A stretch of 64,000 nucleotides of DNA from Fimbriimonas planktonicus (GTDB lineage Bacteria; Armatimonadota; Fimbriimonadia; Fimbriimonadales; Fimbriimonadaceae), in assembly GCA_965234685.1 (NCBI GenBank), contig OZ248539.1, positions 2,976,001 to 3,040,000 of the forward strand. Direction: 5' to 3'. The notes beneath the pieces were generated by a model. The model saw only the letters and a program-made list of their open reading frames with translations. It was not told the origin of the DNA and searched no databases. Below are positions 25,688 through 34,114 of this stretch, piece after piece (the first letter of the stretch is position 1; every line of letters begins with the position of its first letter). The position numbers and the translations under genes are program-made.

Positions 25688-26914
25688 CTACAACTTGGTC
25701 TTAAACGCCTTCGCTGTCAGCGTTTGGCCAGAGGACGCCACTGGTTCGTATCGATCTAGATCGGTTCGCAGAATTGCCGCGCGCTGCTTCTTCGGTTCGA
25801 AAACGCCGAGTCGCATCATTAGGTGTGCACCAGAGATCGAGCCTGTCGGGGGAAAGTACCGGGCAGTTTCTTTGGTGAGGGGCAAACTCTCGGCGAGGAC
25901 GAGCGAATCCGAAAGCGTGGCTAGGGGCCAGAAATAATAGGCGTTGCGCTCTAACGACTTCCACACGCCGGACTTGAGGTTGAGGGAGCGCGCTGGTGCA
26001 TTTTCCTGATCGAACACGACGAGCGAGTTGGAATCAAAGGATAAGGAGCAGCTCCAGCCTGTACCCAAGGACTTTACAACGCCAGTCTTTAGTATCTTCT
26101 GAGCGATCTGCGGCTCTGCGTCTGCCGTCGAGCGAGTATAGAAGATTGAGCTTCCTGTGGCGGAGAAAGTAAACTTGTTCTCTACAACTTCGTTTGCGAG
26201 TTCGGACTTTGACTGAGTCGTTAAGTCTAGCTCGATTAACTTGCCGGTCTCCATGTAGGCACCCGGATACTGGCGATTACCCGTTCCGCTGAAGTAGACA
26301 ACTTTGTCTTCGTTGGGATGCATTGCCATTTCACCCACGACATGGTTCCAGATGACATCGCCGACACCTTTATCCGCAACTTTTGTGGTGCCCGAATTGA
26401 AGTCAACCAGGATAAACCGGTATTCGTCCGTGGCTTGGTTGATCTCAAATACAATAAGATGCCCTAGTTTGTTCGGGCCAGCTAGATTCATGATTCTCCA
26501 AGGCGTCGAGTAGAACGTTGATTCTTCGTCGGCAGTGTACAGAGTTAAGGTGTTTCGCCTATTTGCGATCACAGATCCCATGAAACCGAGTTCGCGTAAG
26601 GTCACGGGAGTCTCCTTCACCTTCTGTAGGTAGTCGTCCTCCGTGATCGCTGGAGCCGTGAAAATTCCGCGGAAAAACACGTACCCAATTGACAGTCCGG
26701 CCGCGAGGATCAGCGAGGGGATTATCCAAGGTGATCGCCTTTTCGCAGTGATGATAGGGGGCGGCGTAATCATGCGGACGTAAATGGACTCTACCATCGG
26801 ACGAGTCGATTCGGAGTTAACGCCGGGTTTCTGAGGCGTAGCATCTTCTCGAGGGACAATCCATTGCAGGTGAAAGTTCACATATAAGATCGATTTTGCC
26901 GCTGTCGGCCCCAT
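25688..26914 (-). CDS. Membrane-anchored beta-propeller-like protein of unknown function
   Basis: A 408-residue protein with a cytoplasmic N-terminus of about 60 residues, one membrane helix (WIIPSLILAAGLSIGYVFF) and a large outside domain. That domain has repeated strand patterns ('KLGHLIVFEINQATDEYRFILVDF', 'HPNEDKVVYFSGTG', 'KFTFSATGSSIFYTRS') like TolB/YncE-type propellers. No catalytic motif is visible. TAAGTT lies at -14 to -9 of this ATG. Shorter starts at 26797 and 26773 also fit just before the membrane helix. I do not recognise the family. Confidence 0.65.
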   Translation of the reverse strand: MGPTAAKSILYVNFHLQWIVPREDATPQKPGVNSESTRPMVESIYVRMITPPPIITAKRRSPWIIPSLILAAGLSIGYVFFRGIFTAPAITEDDYLQKVKETPVTLRELGFMGSVIANRRNTLTLYTADEESTFYSTPWRIMNLAGPNKLGHLIVFEINQATDEYRFILVDFNSGTTKVADKGVGDVIWNHVVGEMAMHPNEDKVVYFSGTGNRQYPGAYMETGKLIELDLTTQSKSELANEVVENKFTFSATGSSIFYTRSTADAEPQIAQKILKTGVVKSLGTGWSCSLSFDSNSLVVFDQENAPARSLNLKSGVWKSLERNAYYFWPLATLSDSLVLAESLPLTKETARYFPPTGSISGAHLMMRLGVFEPKKQRAAILRTDLDRYEPVASSGQTLTAKAFKTKL

Positions 26915-27058
26915 TTCACTCTAACTTAGACTCAGGAAGTTTGGGAATCTTCTTATGGCGACTGTAGAATGAGAAGAGCAGGTTTTGGACCATGTATCTA
27001 AAACCGGAACGAGCGCTTTGGAGGATCGACACCCCAGGGCCGCGGACGGAATTCTCAA

Positions 27059-27376
27059 ATGAATGCTCTTGAAGTGCTGGCAACCAACCGAGACGAGATC
27101 GCGACACTATGCCGGCGATATGCGGTCAAGCGGCTGAGGGTGTTTGGCAGTGCGCTTTCTTCGGACTGGAGAGAAGAATCGAGTGATTTTGATTTCCTGG
27201 TTGATTACGGAGTGGAAGCGAAGATGTTGCCGCCGTTAGATCGCTTGGTCGGATTGAAGTTAGCCTTAGAAAGCCTTTTGGGACGGAAGGTGGATGTTGT
27301 GAACGTGGCTCAGCTGCGCAACGCTCGGTTCCGCGAATTCGTTGATCGCCAGGCACGTGACTTCTATGCGGCTTGA
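27059..27376 (+). CDS. mntA: MNT-domain nucleotidyltransferase (MntA-like antitoxin)
   Basis: A 105-residue minimal nucleotidyltransferase. The motif 'RVFGSALSSDWREESSDFDFLVDY' (cited in part) gives the GS...DxD active site, with D-F-D as metal ligands. In MntA/HepT modules this enzyme AMPylates a Tyr of the HEPN toxin to neutralise it. Its last codons overlap the original ATG of the HEPN gene (27366), the usual coupled arrangement. No clear Shine-Dalgarno or -10 was found close upstream. Confidence 0.85.
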   Translation: MNALEVLATNRDEIATLCRRYAVKRLRVFGSALSSDWREESSDFDFLVDYGVEAKMLPPLDRLVGLKLALESLLGRKVDVVNVAQLRNARFREFVDRQARDFYAA

Positions 27377-27398
27377 AACCTGCGTGTGCCTCTAGGAC

Positions 27399-27704
27399 TT
27401 GCTGAGAGCTTGCGAGCTGATTGAACGTGCGGTCTCCGAATTGACCTTAGAGCAATTCTTGGAGCAGTGGGAGAAGCAATCGGCGGTCGAAAGGCAATTC
27501 ATCATCGTTGGTGAAACGCTCATTCGGATTCAAAGATTCGAGCCGAACGTCCTTGTTCTAATTCCTGATGCCAGGGGCATTATTGGCTTTCGCAATATCC
27601 TAGTTCACGGGTATGACGTGGCTGATCCGGAAGCGGTGTACGAACTGGCCGGTCAGTCTGTACGAGAGCTGATCGCGGTTGTGAGCGAGCTACTGAATCA
27701 GTAG
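27399..27704 (+). CDS. hepT: HepT-like HEPN toxin with N-terminal reading frame interrupted
   Basis: A HEPN (DUF86) protein with the RX4HXY active site in 'RNILVHGY', which is the RNase site and includes the Tyr that MntA AMPylates. The expected start is ATG 27366, which overlaps the mntA stop and would give MRLETCVCL, but codon 10 is TAG (27393-27395). The same frame resumes with 'DLLRACELIERAV', exactly the helix 1 expected. Thus translation must either restart at TTG 27399, losing about eleven residues, or the toxin is inactivated by a nonsense mutation (for example CAG to TAG). The rest of the frame is intact, so the lesion looks recent or tolerated. Confidence 0.75.
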   Translation: MLRACELIERAVSELTLEQFLEQWEKQSAVERQFIIVGETLIRIQRFEPNVLVLIPDARGIIGFRNILVHGYDVADPEAVYELAGQSVRELIAVVSELLNQ

Positions 27705-27741
27705 TCATTACCGTTTAAGTAGGGGAAGAGCCGCGCACTTG

Positions 27742-27907
27742 GCTCATAATCGAAACAGAAGGGACCCGTTGATACGGGCCGCTCGAGCGAAACGCTATGA
27801 ATTCTCTGTTTGTCATCGCGCCGTCCGAACATCTGGACATGGGGGTGTTTGATGATGAGGCTCGGGGGTCGGTGGCTAAGCCGCTTACTTCAAGGAATGG
27901 ACCTTTT
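27742..27907 (+). pseudogene. Truncated duplicate of the DUF6717 gene
   Basis: The 55 bases before ATG 27797 and the first 29 codons match 32133-32274 without indels in the coding part (about 12 differences in 87 bases by eye). Both begin 'MNSLFVIAP' and share 'VFDDEARG'. After codon 29 similarity ends, and the frame closes at a TGA after 37 codons. It is a dead 5' fragment. Confidence 0.7.
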
Positions 27908-27957
27908 TGAACTGAGAGAAGCCGATATCATTTCCAAACTTCACGTACTCTAGGAAT

Positions 27958-29328
27958 ATGTTCGGATCAATAGTCCTTGCGGTGATGCAGACCCTCCAAA
28001 GTTCTCCCTCTCAAAATTATCTTCTTGAGGTTGAACGCCGAGATTCACCGATGCTGTTGAGCTTGGAGTTGACCGAAACCGAGGCCAAGCTTCGAAGGCA
28101 AAGTCAACAAATTCTTGGGAAGGTCTCCAAGACCGGGGCACAAACGGTGACCGTGACGTTTCCAGGCAACTTGATAGTAGGTGCTGGCGAGCTGAAGCTT
28201 AAGTTGTCAGACTCGGGGGCCGAAGGTCGGCTTACCTCGAATTTTTATAAAGAGAATGTACGTGGCAAGCTGAATCTGACTTCGCCGGTACAGCCTTCGA
28301 ATGTTCCGGCGGTAAACGGTCCCGGATTCAAAGCACTCGGACTAGCAGCCATGTTAACGGCGGAGAAAACGGCAGGAGCATCTGTTGCTCGGATTGAGGG
28401 CGATAAGGTCGCCGAGGAGGGGTTCTACGGTGTTCAGAATGCGGCTACCGGCGATCCCGTCACGGCAACTTCCCTCTTTCAAGCGGGGGGCATGGGCAGC
28501 GTTCTTACCTGTTTGGCGGCGCTGAAACTGGCGGGACAGGGCAAGCTAGATCTAACTTCTACCGTTTTGGAAATTCTCCCCGAGCTTCACCTGGCTCCTA
28601 AAGATGGGAAAGAGATGCGGATTCTGTACCTCGTTAGAGGATCAAGTGGTCTAGATCAATACAAATTTCGTGGCTACCCGGCCTCGGCAAACCCGCCCTC
28701 ATTGCTGAAGCTTCTGGCTGGGGCCGATCCTGAACAAGTCCAGCCGCTCACCCTGGTTGATAATGTTGGAGAGCAAACTGGGTTCAAGGGCATAAACCAC
28801 GCGATATTGCAAGCCGTTCTGGAGAAGACGCTTGGCAAGCCTTTTCCCACGATCATGAGCGAAGTGTTGCTCAAGCCGTTGGGGTTGCTGCACTCGACCT
28901 TCGCGATGAGACCAAAGGTGGTTTCCGGTGTTTCATTTTCGATGGGCCACTATGAGACCGGCGAGCCCCTCTTGTTCGGGAATCATTTCTACCCGATGCT
29001 CGGGGATTCGGGCTTCTGGACCACGGCGCCCGAAATATCAAAAGTGTTCATTGAGGCGGGTCGGCTGATTGCGGGCAAATCAAACAAAATTCTTCCCAAA
29101 AACAAGCGGTCCTTGTTGGTCCTGGTCGATGGACCCAAAGGTGTTGCCGGTTTGGTCCGCGGAGACGGAGGCGTCTATTATCACGGTGGAGATACCTACG
29201 GGCAGTTTAGTAACTTCGCGCTCTATCCTGAAAAAGGAACTGGTGTCGTGGTGATGACCAACCGGGTGAAGAACTGGCGGCTAGTCGGCCAGATTCTCGA
29301 AGCTGTTCAGACAGAAGCGAAGGAGTAA
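27958..29328 (+). CDS. Secreted beta-lactamase-fold (class C/PBP4-like) protein without catalytic residues
   Basis: A 456-residue protein. An N-terminal domain of about 110 residues with signal-like start is followed by a serine beta-lactamase fold (about 125-450). The fold is evident from 'LKLAGQGKLDLTSTV', 'LEKTLGKPFPTIMSEVLLKPLGL', 'SGFWTTAPEISKVF' and the third-motif 'YYHGGDTYG'. Where the SxxK motif should be ('FQAGGMGSVLT'), both Ser and Lys are replaced (G178, S181). The YxN Tyr is replaced in 'GFKGINHA'. So hydrolysis is unlikely, and a binding or regulatory role is possible. TACTCT at -12 to -7 of the ATG indicates leaderless expression. Confidence 0.75.
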   Translation: MFGSIVLAVMQTLQSSPSQNYLLEVERRDSPMLLSLELTETEAKLRRQSQQILGKVSKTGAQTVTVTFPGNLIVGAGELKLKLSDSGAEGRLTSNFYKENVRGKLNLTSPVQPSNVPAVNGPGFKALGLAAMLTAEKTAGASVARIEGDKVAEEGFYGVQNAATGDPVTATSLFQAGGMGSVLTCLAALKLAGQGKLDLTSTVLEILPELHLAPKDGKEMRILYLVRGSSGLDQYKFRGYPASANPPSLLKLLAGADPEQVQPLTLVDNVGEQTGFKGINHAILQAVLEKTLGKPFPTIMSEVLLKPLGLLHSTFAMRPKVVSGVSFSMGHYETGEPLLFGNHFYPMLGDSGFWTTAPEISKVFIEAGRLIAGKSNKILPKNKRSLLVLVDGPKGVAGLVRGDGGVYYHGGDTYGQFSNFALYPEKGTGVVVMTNRVKNWRLVGQILEAVQTEAKE

Positions 29329-29438
29329 GGCGCTTGATGCAATGAGGACTTCTCAACCTACTTGTCTTCAGTACTAAGGATGGGCGAGCGCTCCTTACCG
29401 CGGGCCAAAACTTTCAGATCAGGGGCCGAGCCGGACGC

Positions 29439-30521
29439 TCAAGCCGGGCCCAGCAATGGTTCGGACCTTCCCGCAGCAGCCACCAGCGCGACCGCTTGAA
29501 TGGAGTCACGGCGTCCCTTGACTTCCAGCAGTCCGATCGACTGCGTCGAGAACCCTTCAAGGGCTGAGGCGATCTCCAAAGCATCCGGAGTGGCCAAAAC
29601 GTTACAGCCTTGAGATTTACATAAGCCCGCGAGCCGCGACGCAACATTCAGAACGTCGCCGTGATGTACAAGGTCACTCTTGAGCACGCCCACTTCGGTG
29701 GTTATCACAGTGCCAGCGTGGATGCCGCACTTGAACGAGGGCATAAGCCCATAGCGAGTCATGTAGTAGCTGCTGCGCTCATCGAGCCTTTGCTGAGCCA
29801 GCCGAATCATGCGTGGCCACGCGACGCGAGTTTGGCGGGAAGTCAAGCGCCAAGTGAGAACGACCTCGTCTCCAATGTAGTGGCTGACCTCGGCGCGACT
29901 TGCGAGAATCGGCTGAGTCAGATCGGCCATGAAATCGCGAACAAAAGAGCTGAAATCCGCATCGCCGACTTTTTCGGCGATGGTCGTCGAGTCATTAATA
30001 TCAAGAAACATCACGACCCGGCGTTCTTGAATGGGCTGCCGATAGCGCCCCAGCATCCATCCACTCAAAACGCCGGGCCCTAACTTACGGCCGAGCGACA
30101 TGAAGAAGGAGGCCACAACCGAAGCAACCAGAACAAAAGCGTAAACCTGAAGCATTTCGCCGCGAGGAGCCACCACGCCGAATGCGATCGGAAGTGCCTG
30201 TCCGATCGAAGCTTGTCCGGACGTCACCAGATACGCGAACAGAATCAAGGTGCCCGACAGGGCCATCGCAAGAACCCTGATCAGCGTAACGGCCAAGATC
30301 TCAACCAGAAATGGAGCGGTCCGCAGCCGAGGGACCAAGGTGATCTCAGCGGTTGCTAAAACCCACGTCATCATAAAACCAATCGCAGACCCAATCCCCA
30401 AGTTGAGGGGTGTCGCACTTCGCAGAACTACAAAAGGCACGACGAGTCCGACGGAGACCCCGTATAGACTCGATCTTGCGGTCGCTCTTAACCAATATTG
30501 GGTCTCTTCTCGCGACGTCAC
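29439..30521 (-). CDS. Membrane class III adenylate/guanylate cyclase
   Basis: A 360-residue protein starting at GTG. Five or so membrane helices occupy residues about 18-150, followed by a class III cyclase domain (about 165-345). 'VVMFLDINDSTTIAEK' and 'HYIGDEVVLTW' supply the two metal-binding Asp residues. 'KCGIHAG' and 'VLNVASRLAGLC' supply the transition-state Asn/Arg region. It probably makes cAMP in response to a membrane-linked cue. There is no known sensor domain. TACACT at -16 to -11 is a possible -10. It is tail-to-tail with the beta-lactamase-fold gene. Confidence 0.85.
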   Translation of the reverse strand: MTSREETQYWLRATARSSLYGVSVGLVVPFVVLRSATPLNLGIGSAIGFMMTWVLATAEITLVPRLRTAPFLVEILAVTLIRVLAMALSGTLILFAYLVTSGQASIGQALPIAFGVVAPRGEMLQVYAFVLVASVVASFFMSLGRKLGPGVLSGWMLGRYRQPIQERRVVMFLDINDSTTIAEKVGDADFSSFVRDFMADLTQPILASRAEVSHYIGDEVVLTWRLTSRQTRVAWPRMIRLAQQRLDERSSYYMTRYGLMPSFKCGIHAGTVITTEVGVLKSDLVHHGDVLNVASRLAGLCKSQGCNVLATPDALEIASALEGFSTQSIGLLEVKGRRDSIQAVALVAAAGRSEPLLGPA

Positions 30522-30567
30522 TACATCGTTGAGTGTAGCCGACGGTAGTTGCTCGAGCGAGCCCTCT

Positions 30568-30783
30568 TTACGACACCGTCAGTTGCCCCGGAGGGCGTGT
30601 CGCCGCGTGCGGTGAATCGGTTGGCGGGTTTGGGTCGACGAGTTGCTTCACTTCGACATCGATTGCCGCTGGCTTCTTCGGGATATGGTTTGCGCTGACC
30701 TTAATGCGTAATCGCAAGGTCCAGGCGTTGGGTTCTTTGAACAATTAGAGCGAGCCGAGCTTCTTCGGCACGCTCAACCTCAT
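30568..30783 (-). pseudogene. Possible degraded small gene
   Basis: This lies in a 345-base gap between larger genes. On the minus strand an ATG at 30783 opens 'MRLSVPKKLGSL', then TAA (30747-30745), then the same frame continues 'LFKEPNAWTLRLRIKVSANHI..' to a TAA at 30568. The amino-acid composition looks protein-like. One nonsense change would explain the break. No family is recognised and the rest of the gap shows nothing. Confidence 0.3.
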
Positions 30784-30866
30784 GGTGGTTGTGTACCGAG
30801 GCGACCCACTATCCGGTACTCGCCGTCTGAACTTGTCAAGAATAGCTTCAAGTGCGCTTGACGGCA

Positions 30867-31991
30867 CTAGGGTTGGTTCGCACACCAGTCCATCATGTGG
30901 GCGGTCAGTTCGTCGCCGGTTGCGAAGCGGTTGGCGCGATAGAACTTCAGGAGTTCGTCGTTGAATGCTCGGAATCTTCCGAAGCCTCGGCTTTCCATCT
31001 TCTCTACAAGGTCTGGGATTCCTACTTCGGCATCGGGGCCTTTGAAGCGGTCGTGCGAGTAGAGGGTGAAGAGTGCCCAGGTCATGTATTCGTTCCAGAC
31101 CATTTCAGCCCCTCGGTATGAAGTCTGTCCTCCACCCCATTTCTTCCAATCGCCCATCGCTTTCTCGACTCCTTTCACGCGCACGGTGCTGGGATTCACA
31201 TAGTTGTGATCTATCTCGGTGAACACCATGAACATGAGGCGGGCTTGTTCGCGGCGGGAGAACGTCTTTTTGTCTTCGGGAGCGCTAACGAACATCAGGA
31301 TCTCCATGAAGTCTCCGTCTTGTCCTCTTGCCGTTCGGTGGTTTCCGCCGGTGAGGGGTGAGCAGATGATTCGGTAGCTGCTGACGCGCTCGGGGAACTT
31401 GGATTCTAGCCATTTCCACATCGATGGAACGTCTGCGAGCTGCTGAAAGATCTTCTTTTCACGCGCATAAAAGTCAGCGTGATCTGCATAGAAGGAACGA
31501 AAGTTTGATACCTTTGCGAAGTCTTCTAGATCGCTGATGAGGGAGGGTAGAAGCTTTTGTTCGTAACTCACCAAGCCGCGATATGGACCGGTTTCTGACA
31601 GTTTTCCAGATGGATCGAAGGTGTAGGAATAGCTCGGTTCGCGGACGGCGTAATTGTTATTGATCGTCTTGATCTTCTCGGTAAACTTCTTAATGCAAGG
31701 GTGACTTGCATACTTGCCGAAATACCCTAAAACCTCCTTGCCATAAGCCGTCGATTTGAATTGCTCCTGATGGTTGTTTTGGCTATAGCCCCCAAGCAAG
31801 ATGCACGTGTTGACAAGCTCGTAAGCCTCAGGAATCTCGAACTGAACTTTGCCCTGGCTTTGCTGGCGATACGCAGCCGAAAACTCTGCCGACGGTGGTC
31901 TTGATGGCTCGTAGGTCGCGAGTAGTACTCCCAACCCTCCAATGCCTAAAGCGGCTAGCACAATTTTGCCTCCAGTTGCCATCTTGCTCAC
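30867..31991 (-). CDS. Secreted or membrane-anchored DUF4932-like protein (predicted metallopeptidase relative)
   Basis: A 374-residue protein with an N-terminal signal or anchor (KIVLAALGIGGLGVLLATY). Residues about 55-190 are helical ('FYADHADFYAREKKIFQQLADV'), and the core carries 'MVFTEIDHNYVNPSTV'. In DUF4932 proteins this site is normally HExxH followed by '..VNP'. Here the first His is Thr (TEIDH), so zinc-dependent cleavage may be lost. The start is GTG 31991, with ATG 31982 as alternative. It is divergent from the DUF6717 gene. Confidence 0.65.
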   Translation of the reverse strand: MSKMATGGKIVLAALGIGGLGVLLATYEPSRPPSAEFSAAYRQQSQGKVQFEIPEAYELVNTCILLGGYSQNNHQEQFKSTAYGKEVLGYFGKYASHPCIKKFTEKIKTINNNYAVREPSYSYTFDPSGKLSETGPYRGLVSYEQKLLPSLISDLEDFAKVSNFRSFYADHADFYAREKKIFQQLADVPSMWKWLESKFPERVSSYRIICSPLTGGNHRTARGQDGDFMEILMFVSAPEDKKTFSRREQARLMFMVFTEIDHNYVNPSTVRVKGVEKAMGDWKKWGGGQTSYRGAEMVWNEYMTWALFTLYSHDRFKGPDAEVGIPDLVEKMESRGFGRFRAFNDELLKFYRANRFATGDELTAHMMDWCANQP

Positions 31992-32187
31992 GGATGCTTT
32001 AGGATGCCGAGGCCGTGGGAGGAGTCACACGTGACCGTGTTTTCAGGGCTTAGGACCCGAAGTTCATGGGGCTTTCAGTCTGGGTGTGCCCTCTGGTTTT
32101 TGGGCCTTGGGAGCGGTTGCGGGTTGAAATGCGCTCATAATCGAAGCATCGCGGACTCTTTTGTCGGGGCCGTCGAGGTGAAATTTT

Positions 32188-32553
32188 ATGAATTCTCTCT
32201 TTGTCATCGCGCCTTACAAGCATCTGGATATGTGGGTGTTTGATGATGCGGCTCGGGGGTTGGTGCATGAGCCGTTTGTTGCGGGGGCGGATTCGCTGAT
32301 TGATCTGGCGACGGAGGGGTTTGAGTCGCCGGAGCAGGGGTTTCGGATAGTGTTTTCGGCGGGTGAGTTTCCCGGTGCGACGATTAAGCTGGAATGGCGG
32401 CGACCGGAATTGAGCGGGAACACTTACTATTGCGAGGCTTTTGGGCAGGAGGCTTGGCTTTGTCCAGCGCTGCTGAAGTATTTCGATGGTCCGCCGGCCG
32501 TGATTTATGTGAAGGTTGAATCCCTCCGCAAGTCGCCGTCAGCGAAAGCGTGA
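32188..32553 (+). CDS. DUF6717 family protein
   Basis: A 121-residue cytoplasmic protein. 'FVIAPYKHLDMWVFDDAARGLVHEPF', 'GFRIVFSAGEFPGATIKLEW' (cited in part) and 'YYCEAFGQEAWLCPALLKYF' match the conserved layout I associate with DUF6717, a small family of unknown function with conserved Trp and Cys residues. An AGGTGA Shine-Dalgarno lies seven bases before the ATG. A truncated copy of its 5' half lies at 27742. Confidence 0.75.
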   Translation: MNSLFVIAPYKHLDMWVFDDAARGLVHEPFVAGADSLIDLATEGFESPEQGFRIVFSAGEFPGATIKLEWRRPELSGNTYYCEAFGQEAWLCPALLKYFDGPPAVIYVKVESLRKSPSAKA

Positions 32554-32571
32554 TGCCGCTATCATAGGTTG

Positions 32572-33222
32572 GTGGACGTTGGGTACGGGCTTGTTCCGGG
32601 GTTATTCAGTCTTGAGGAAGTAGCGGCAATTAAGGGGCGGCTTCCGGATTTGGAGGGGCAGGCGGGGTCTCGGGGGCTTTTGGAGTTTGAGTGGTGTGCG
32701 GCTTTGGCGGTTGAGCCTCGGTTGAAGGGATTGGCGGACTCCCTTGTGCATGGAGAAGCACGGCCGGTGCGGGGGATTTTGTTTGATAAGGTTGCGGGGC
32801 GGAATTGGAATCTGGGGTGGCACCAGGATACGAAGATTGCGGTTCGGGCGGCTAAGCCAGAGGTGCCGGGCTTTTCGGCTTGGAGCGTGAAGGAAGGGGT
32901 GGTTCACACGCTGCCGCCGGTGGAGGTTTTGGAATTATGCGTTGCGTTGAGAATCCATCTCGACCCTTGTCCGGCGGATAATGGGCCGCTGCAGGTGATT
33001 CCGGGCAGTCACCACATGGGGCTTCGCGATTATCCTTCCGATGACGAGATCGCCACGGCGGTCACGCTTACGGCGGAGGTTGGCGATTTGATTTGGATGC
33101 GGCCGCTGGTTTTCCACGGTTCGCCGCGGGCGACGCGGGTGGATCACCGGCGGGTGTTGCACATTGAGTACAGCAGCGCGGTGCTTCCGGGCGGTTTGGA
33201 GTGGGCTTGGAGCGTGGTTTAG
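32572..33222 (+). CDS. Phytanoyl-CoA dioxygenase (PhyH) family protein
   Basis: A 216-residue non-haem Fe(II)/2-oxoglutarate oxygenase. 'LGWHQDTKIAV' gives the HxD iron ligands, 'LVFHGSPRA' the distal His, and 'HRRVLHIEY' the 2-oxoglutarate-binding Arg. 'LRIHLDPCPADNGPLQVIPGSH' (cited in part) is the typical PhyH strand. The substrate is unknown. GTG at 32572 is chosen because TATCAT lies exactly at -12 to -7. A TTG one codon earlier is also possible. It overlaps the DUF1801 gene tail-to-tail by four bases. Confidence 0.8.
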   Translation: MDVGYGLVPGLFSLEEVAAIKGRLPDLEGQAGSRGLLEFEWCAALAVEPRLKGLADSLVHGEARPVRGILFDKVAGRNWNLGWHQDTKIAVRAAKPEVPGFSAWSVKEGVVHTLPPVEVLELCVALRIHLDPCPADNGPLQVIPGSHHMGLRDYPSDDEIATAVTLTAEVGDLIWMRPLVFHGSPRATRVDHRRVLHIEYSSAVLPGGLEWAWSVV

Positions 33223-33671
33223 TTCGGCTTTGGTCGGCGTTTAGGGCCGTCCATTACTCGGACAATCGTCCTCGCCTCGACGGGCTCGGGTACTTGCACG
33301 GCGGAATCGACGGCTTGTTGGATGAGGTCGTGGATATACGGGTCATCTAGATCTTCCGCGCGGGTGAGTTTAATGTGCCGAATCTTGGCGCCGCTGCCTT
33401 GGAGGCGGCCTTCTGGGTCCGTGAGGGACGCGCCTTGGGTGAAGCCGATGTTGACGTACTTGGTGTAGGCCGGCAGGTGGATGAAGTGGTCGGCATTTTT
33501 CTCGGTGAATCCGTAGGAGGGACCGACGGTGTTGGTGGCGTCCCAGATGGTTTCGACGCAGGGCGGGAGGAGTGCGATCAGCTTTCGGCGAAGCGCCCGG
33601 GCCAAGTCTTGCGTGGCGGCGGGGTACGGCGCGAGAAATTCTAGGAGTTCGGGCGGCTCGGGCAGTTCCAT
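33219..33671 (-). CDS. DUF1801 family protein
   Basis: A 150-residue cytoplasmic protein with the YdhG/DUF1801 layout: an N-terminal helix 'LARALRRKLIALLPPCVETIWD', then 'PSYGFTEKNADHFIHLPAYTKYVNIGF' (cited in part), and 'SGAKIRHIKLTRAEDLDDP'. The function is unknown. The fold is related to small-molecule-binding frataxin-like domains. TACGTT at -11 to -6 of the ATG supports the start. A longer start is possible but lacks family similarity. Confidence 0.75.
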   Translation of the reverse strand: MELPEPPELLEFLAPYPAATQDLARALRRKLIALLPPCVETIWDATNTVGPSYGFTEKNADHFIHLPAYTKYVNIGFTQGASLTDPEGRLQGSGAKIRHIKLTRAEDLDDPYIHDLIQQAVDSAVQVPEPVEARTIVRVMDGPKRRPKPN

Positions 33672-33747
33672 TGTAAAACGTATTTTGCAACATCGACCGT
33701 ATAGCGGACACACGTACACAAAGTCTGAAAATGCCTAGACAAACATT

Positions 33748-33773
33748 ACCGAATGGTTATATAATCAAACGGT
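33748..33773. promoter_or_regulatory. Probable ArsR operator and promoter
   Basis: A 26-base imperfect palindrome, ACCGAATGGTTAT/ATAATCAAACGGT, with 10 of 13 pairs complementary. It contains TATAAT (33760-33765) and lies just before the ArsR start. The position fits autorepression by the ArsR-family product. Confidence 0.55.
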
Positions 33774-33778
33774 TAGCA

Positions 33779-34114
33779 ATGGCATCCGACAAACTTAGTC
33801 TCATCTTCTCTGCCCTCGCCGACCCCACGCGGCGGGCGATTCTTGCGGCGCTGGCCCTTGGGCCGATGCCGGTGTGGGAGATTGCGAAGCCGTTTGATAT
33901 GTCGGAGCCGGCGGTGATTAAGCACCTGAAGGTGCTGGAGCGGGCGGGCCTGGTGGAAACGGACCGGAAGGGGCAAATGCGTCCGCGGAGCCTGAATGCT
34001 CAGCCGCTTGCCGAGGCGAGCAGTTGGGTTGAGCAGTATCGACAATTTTGGGAAACCAGCTTTGACCAGCTGGATGCCTACCTAGAAGAACTTCAAGCTG
34101 GAGAACAAGAATGA
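33779..34114 (+). CDS. ArsR-family transcriptional regulator
   Basis: A 111-residue winged-helix protein: 'IFSALADPTRRAILAALALG', 'PFDMSEPAVIKHLKVLERAGLV', 'RKGQMRPRSLNAQPL'. No metal-binding Cys/His set (no ELCVCD), so it belongs to the non-metal ArsR group typically paired with AHSA1/SRPBCC proteins. It overlaps the following SRPBCC gene by ATGA. It is probably autoregulated through the palindrome upstream. Confidence 0.88.
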   Translation: MASDKLSLIFSALADPTRRAILAALALGPMPVWEIAKPFDMSEPAVIKHLKVLERAGLVETDRKGQMRPRSLNAQPLAEASSWVEQYRQFWETSFDQLDAYLEELQAGEQE

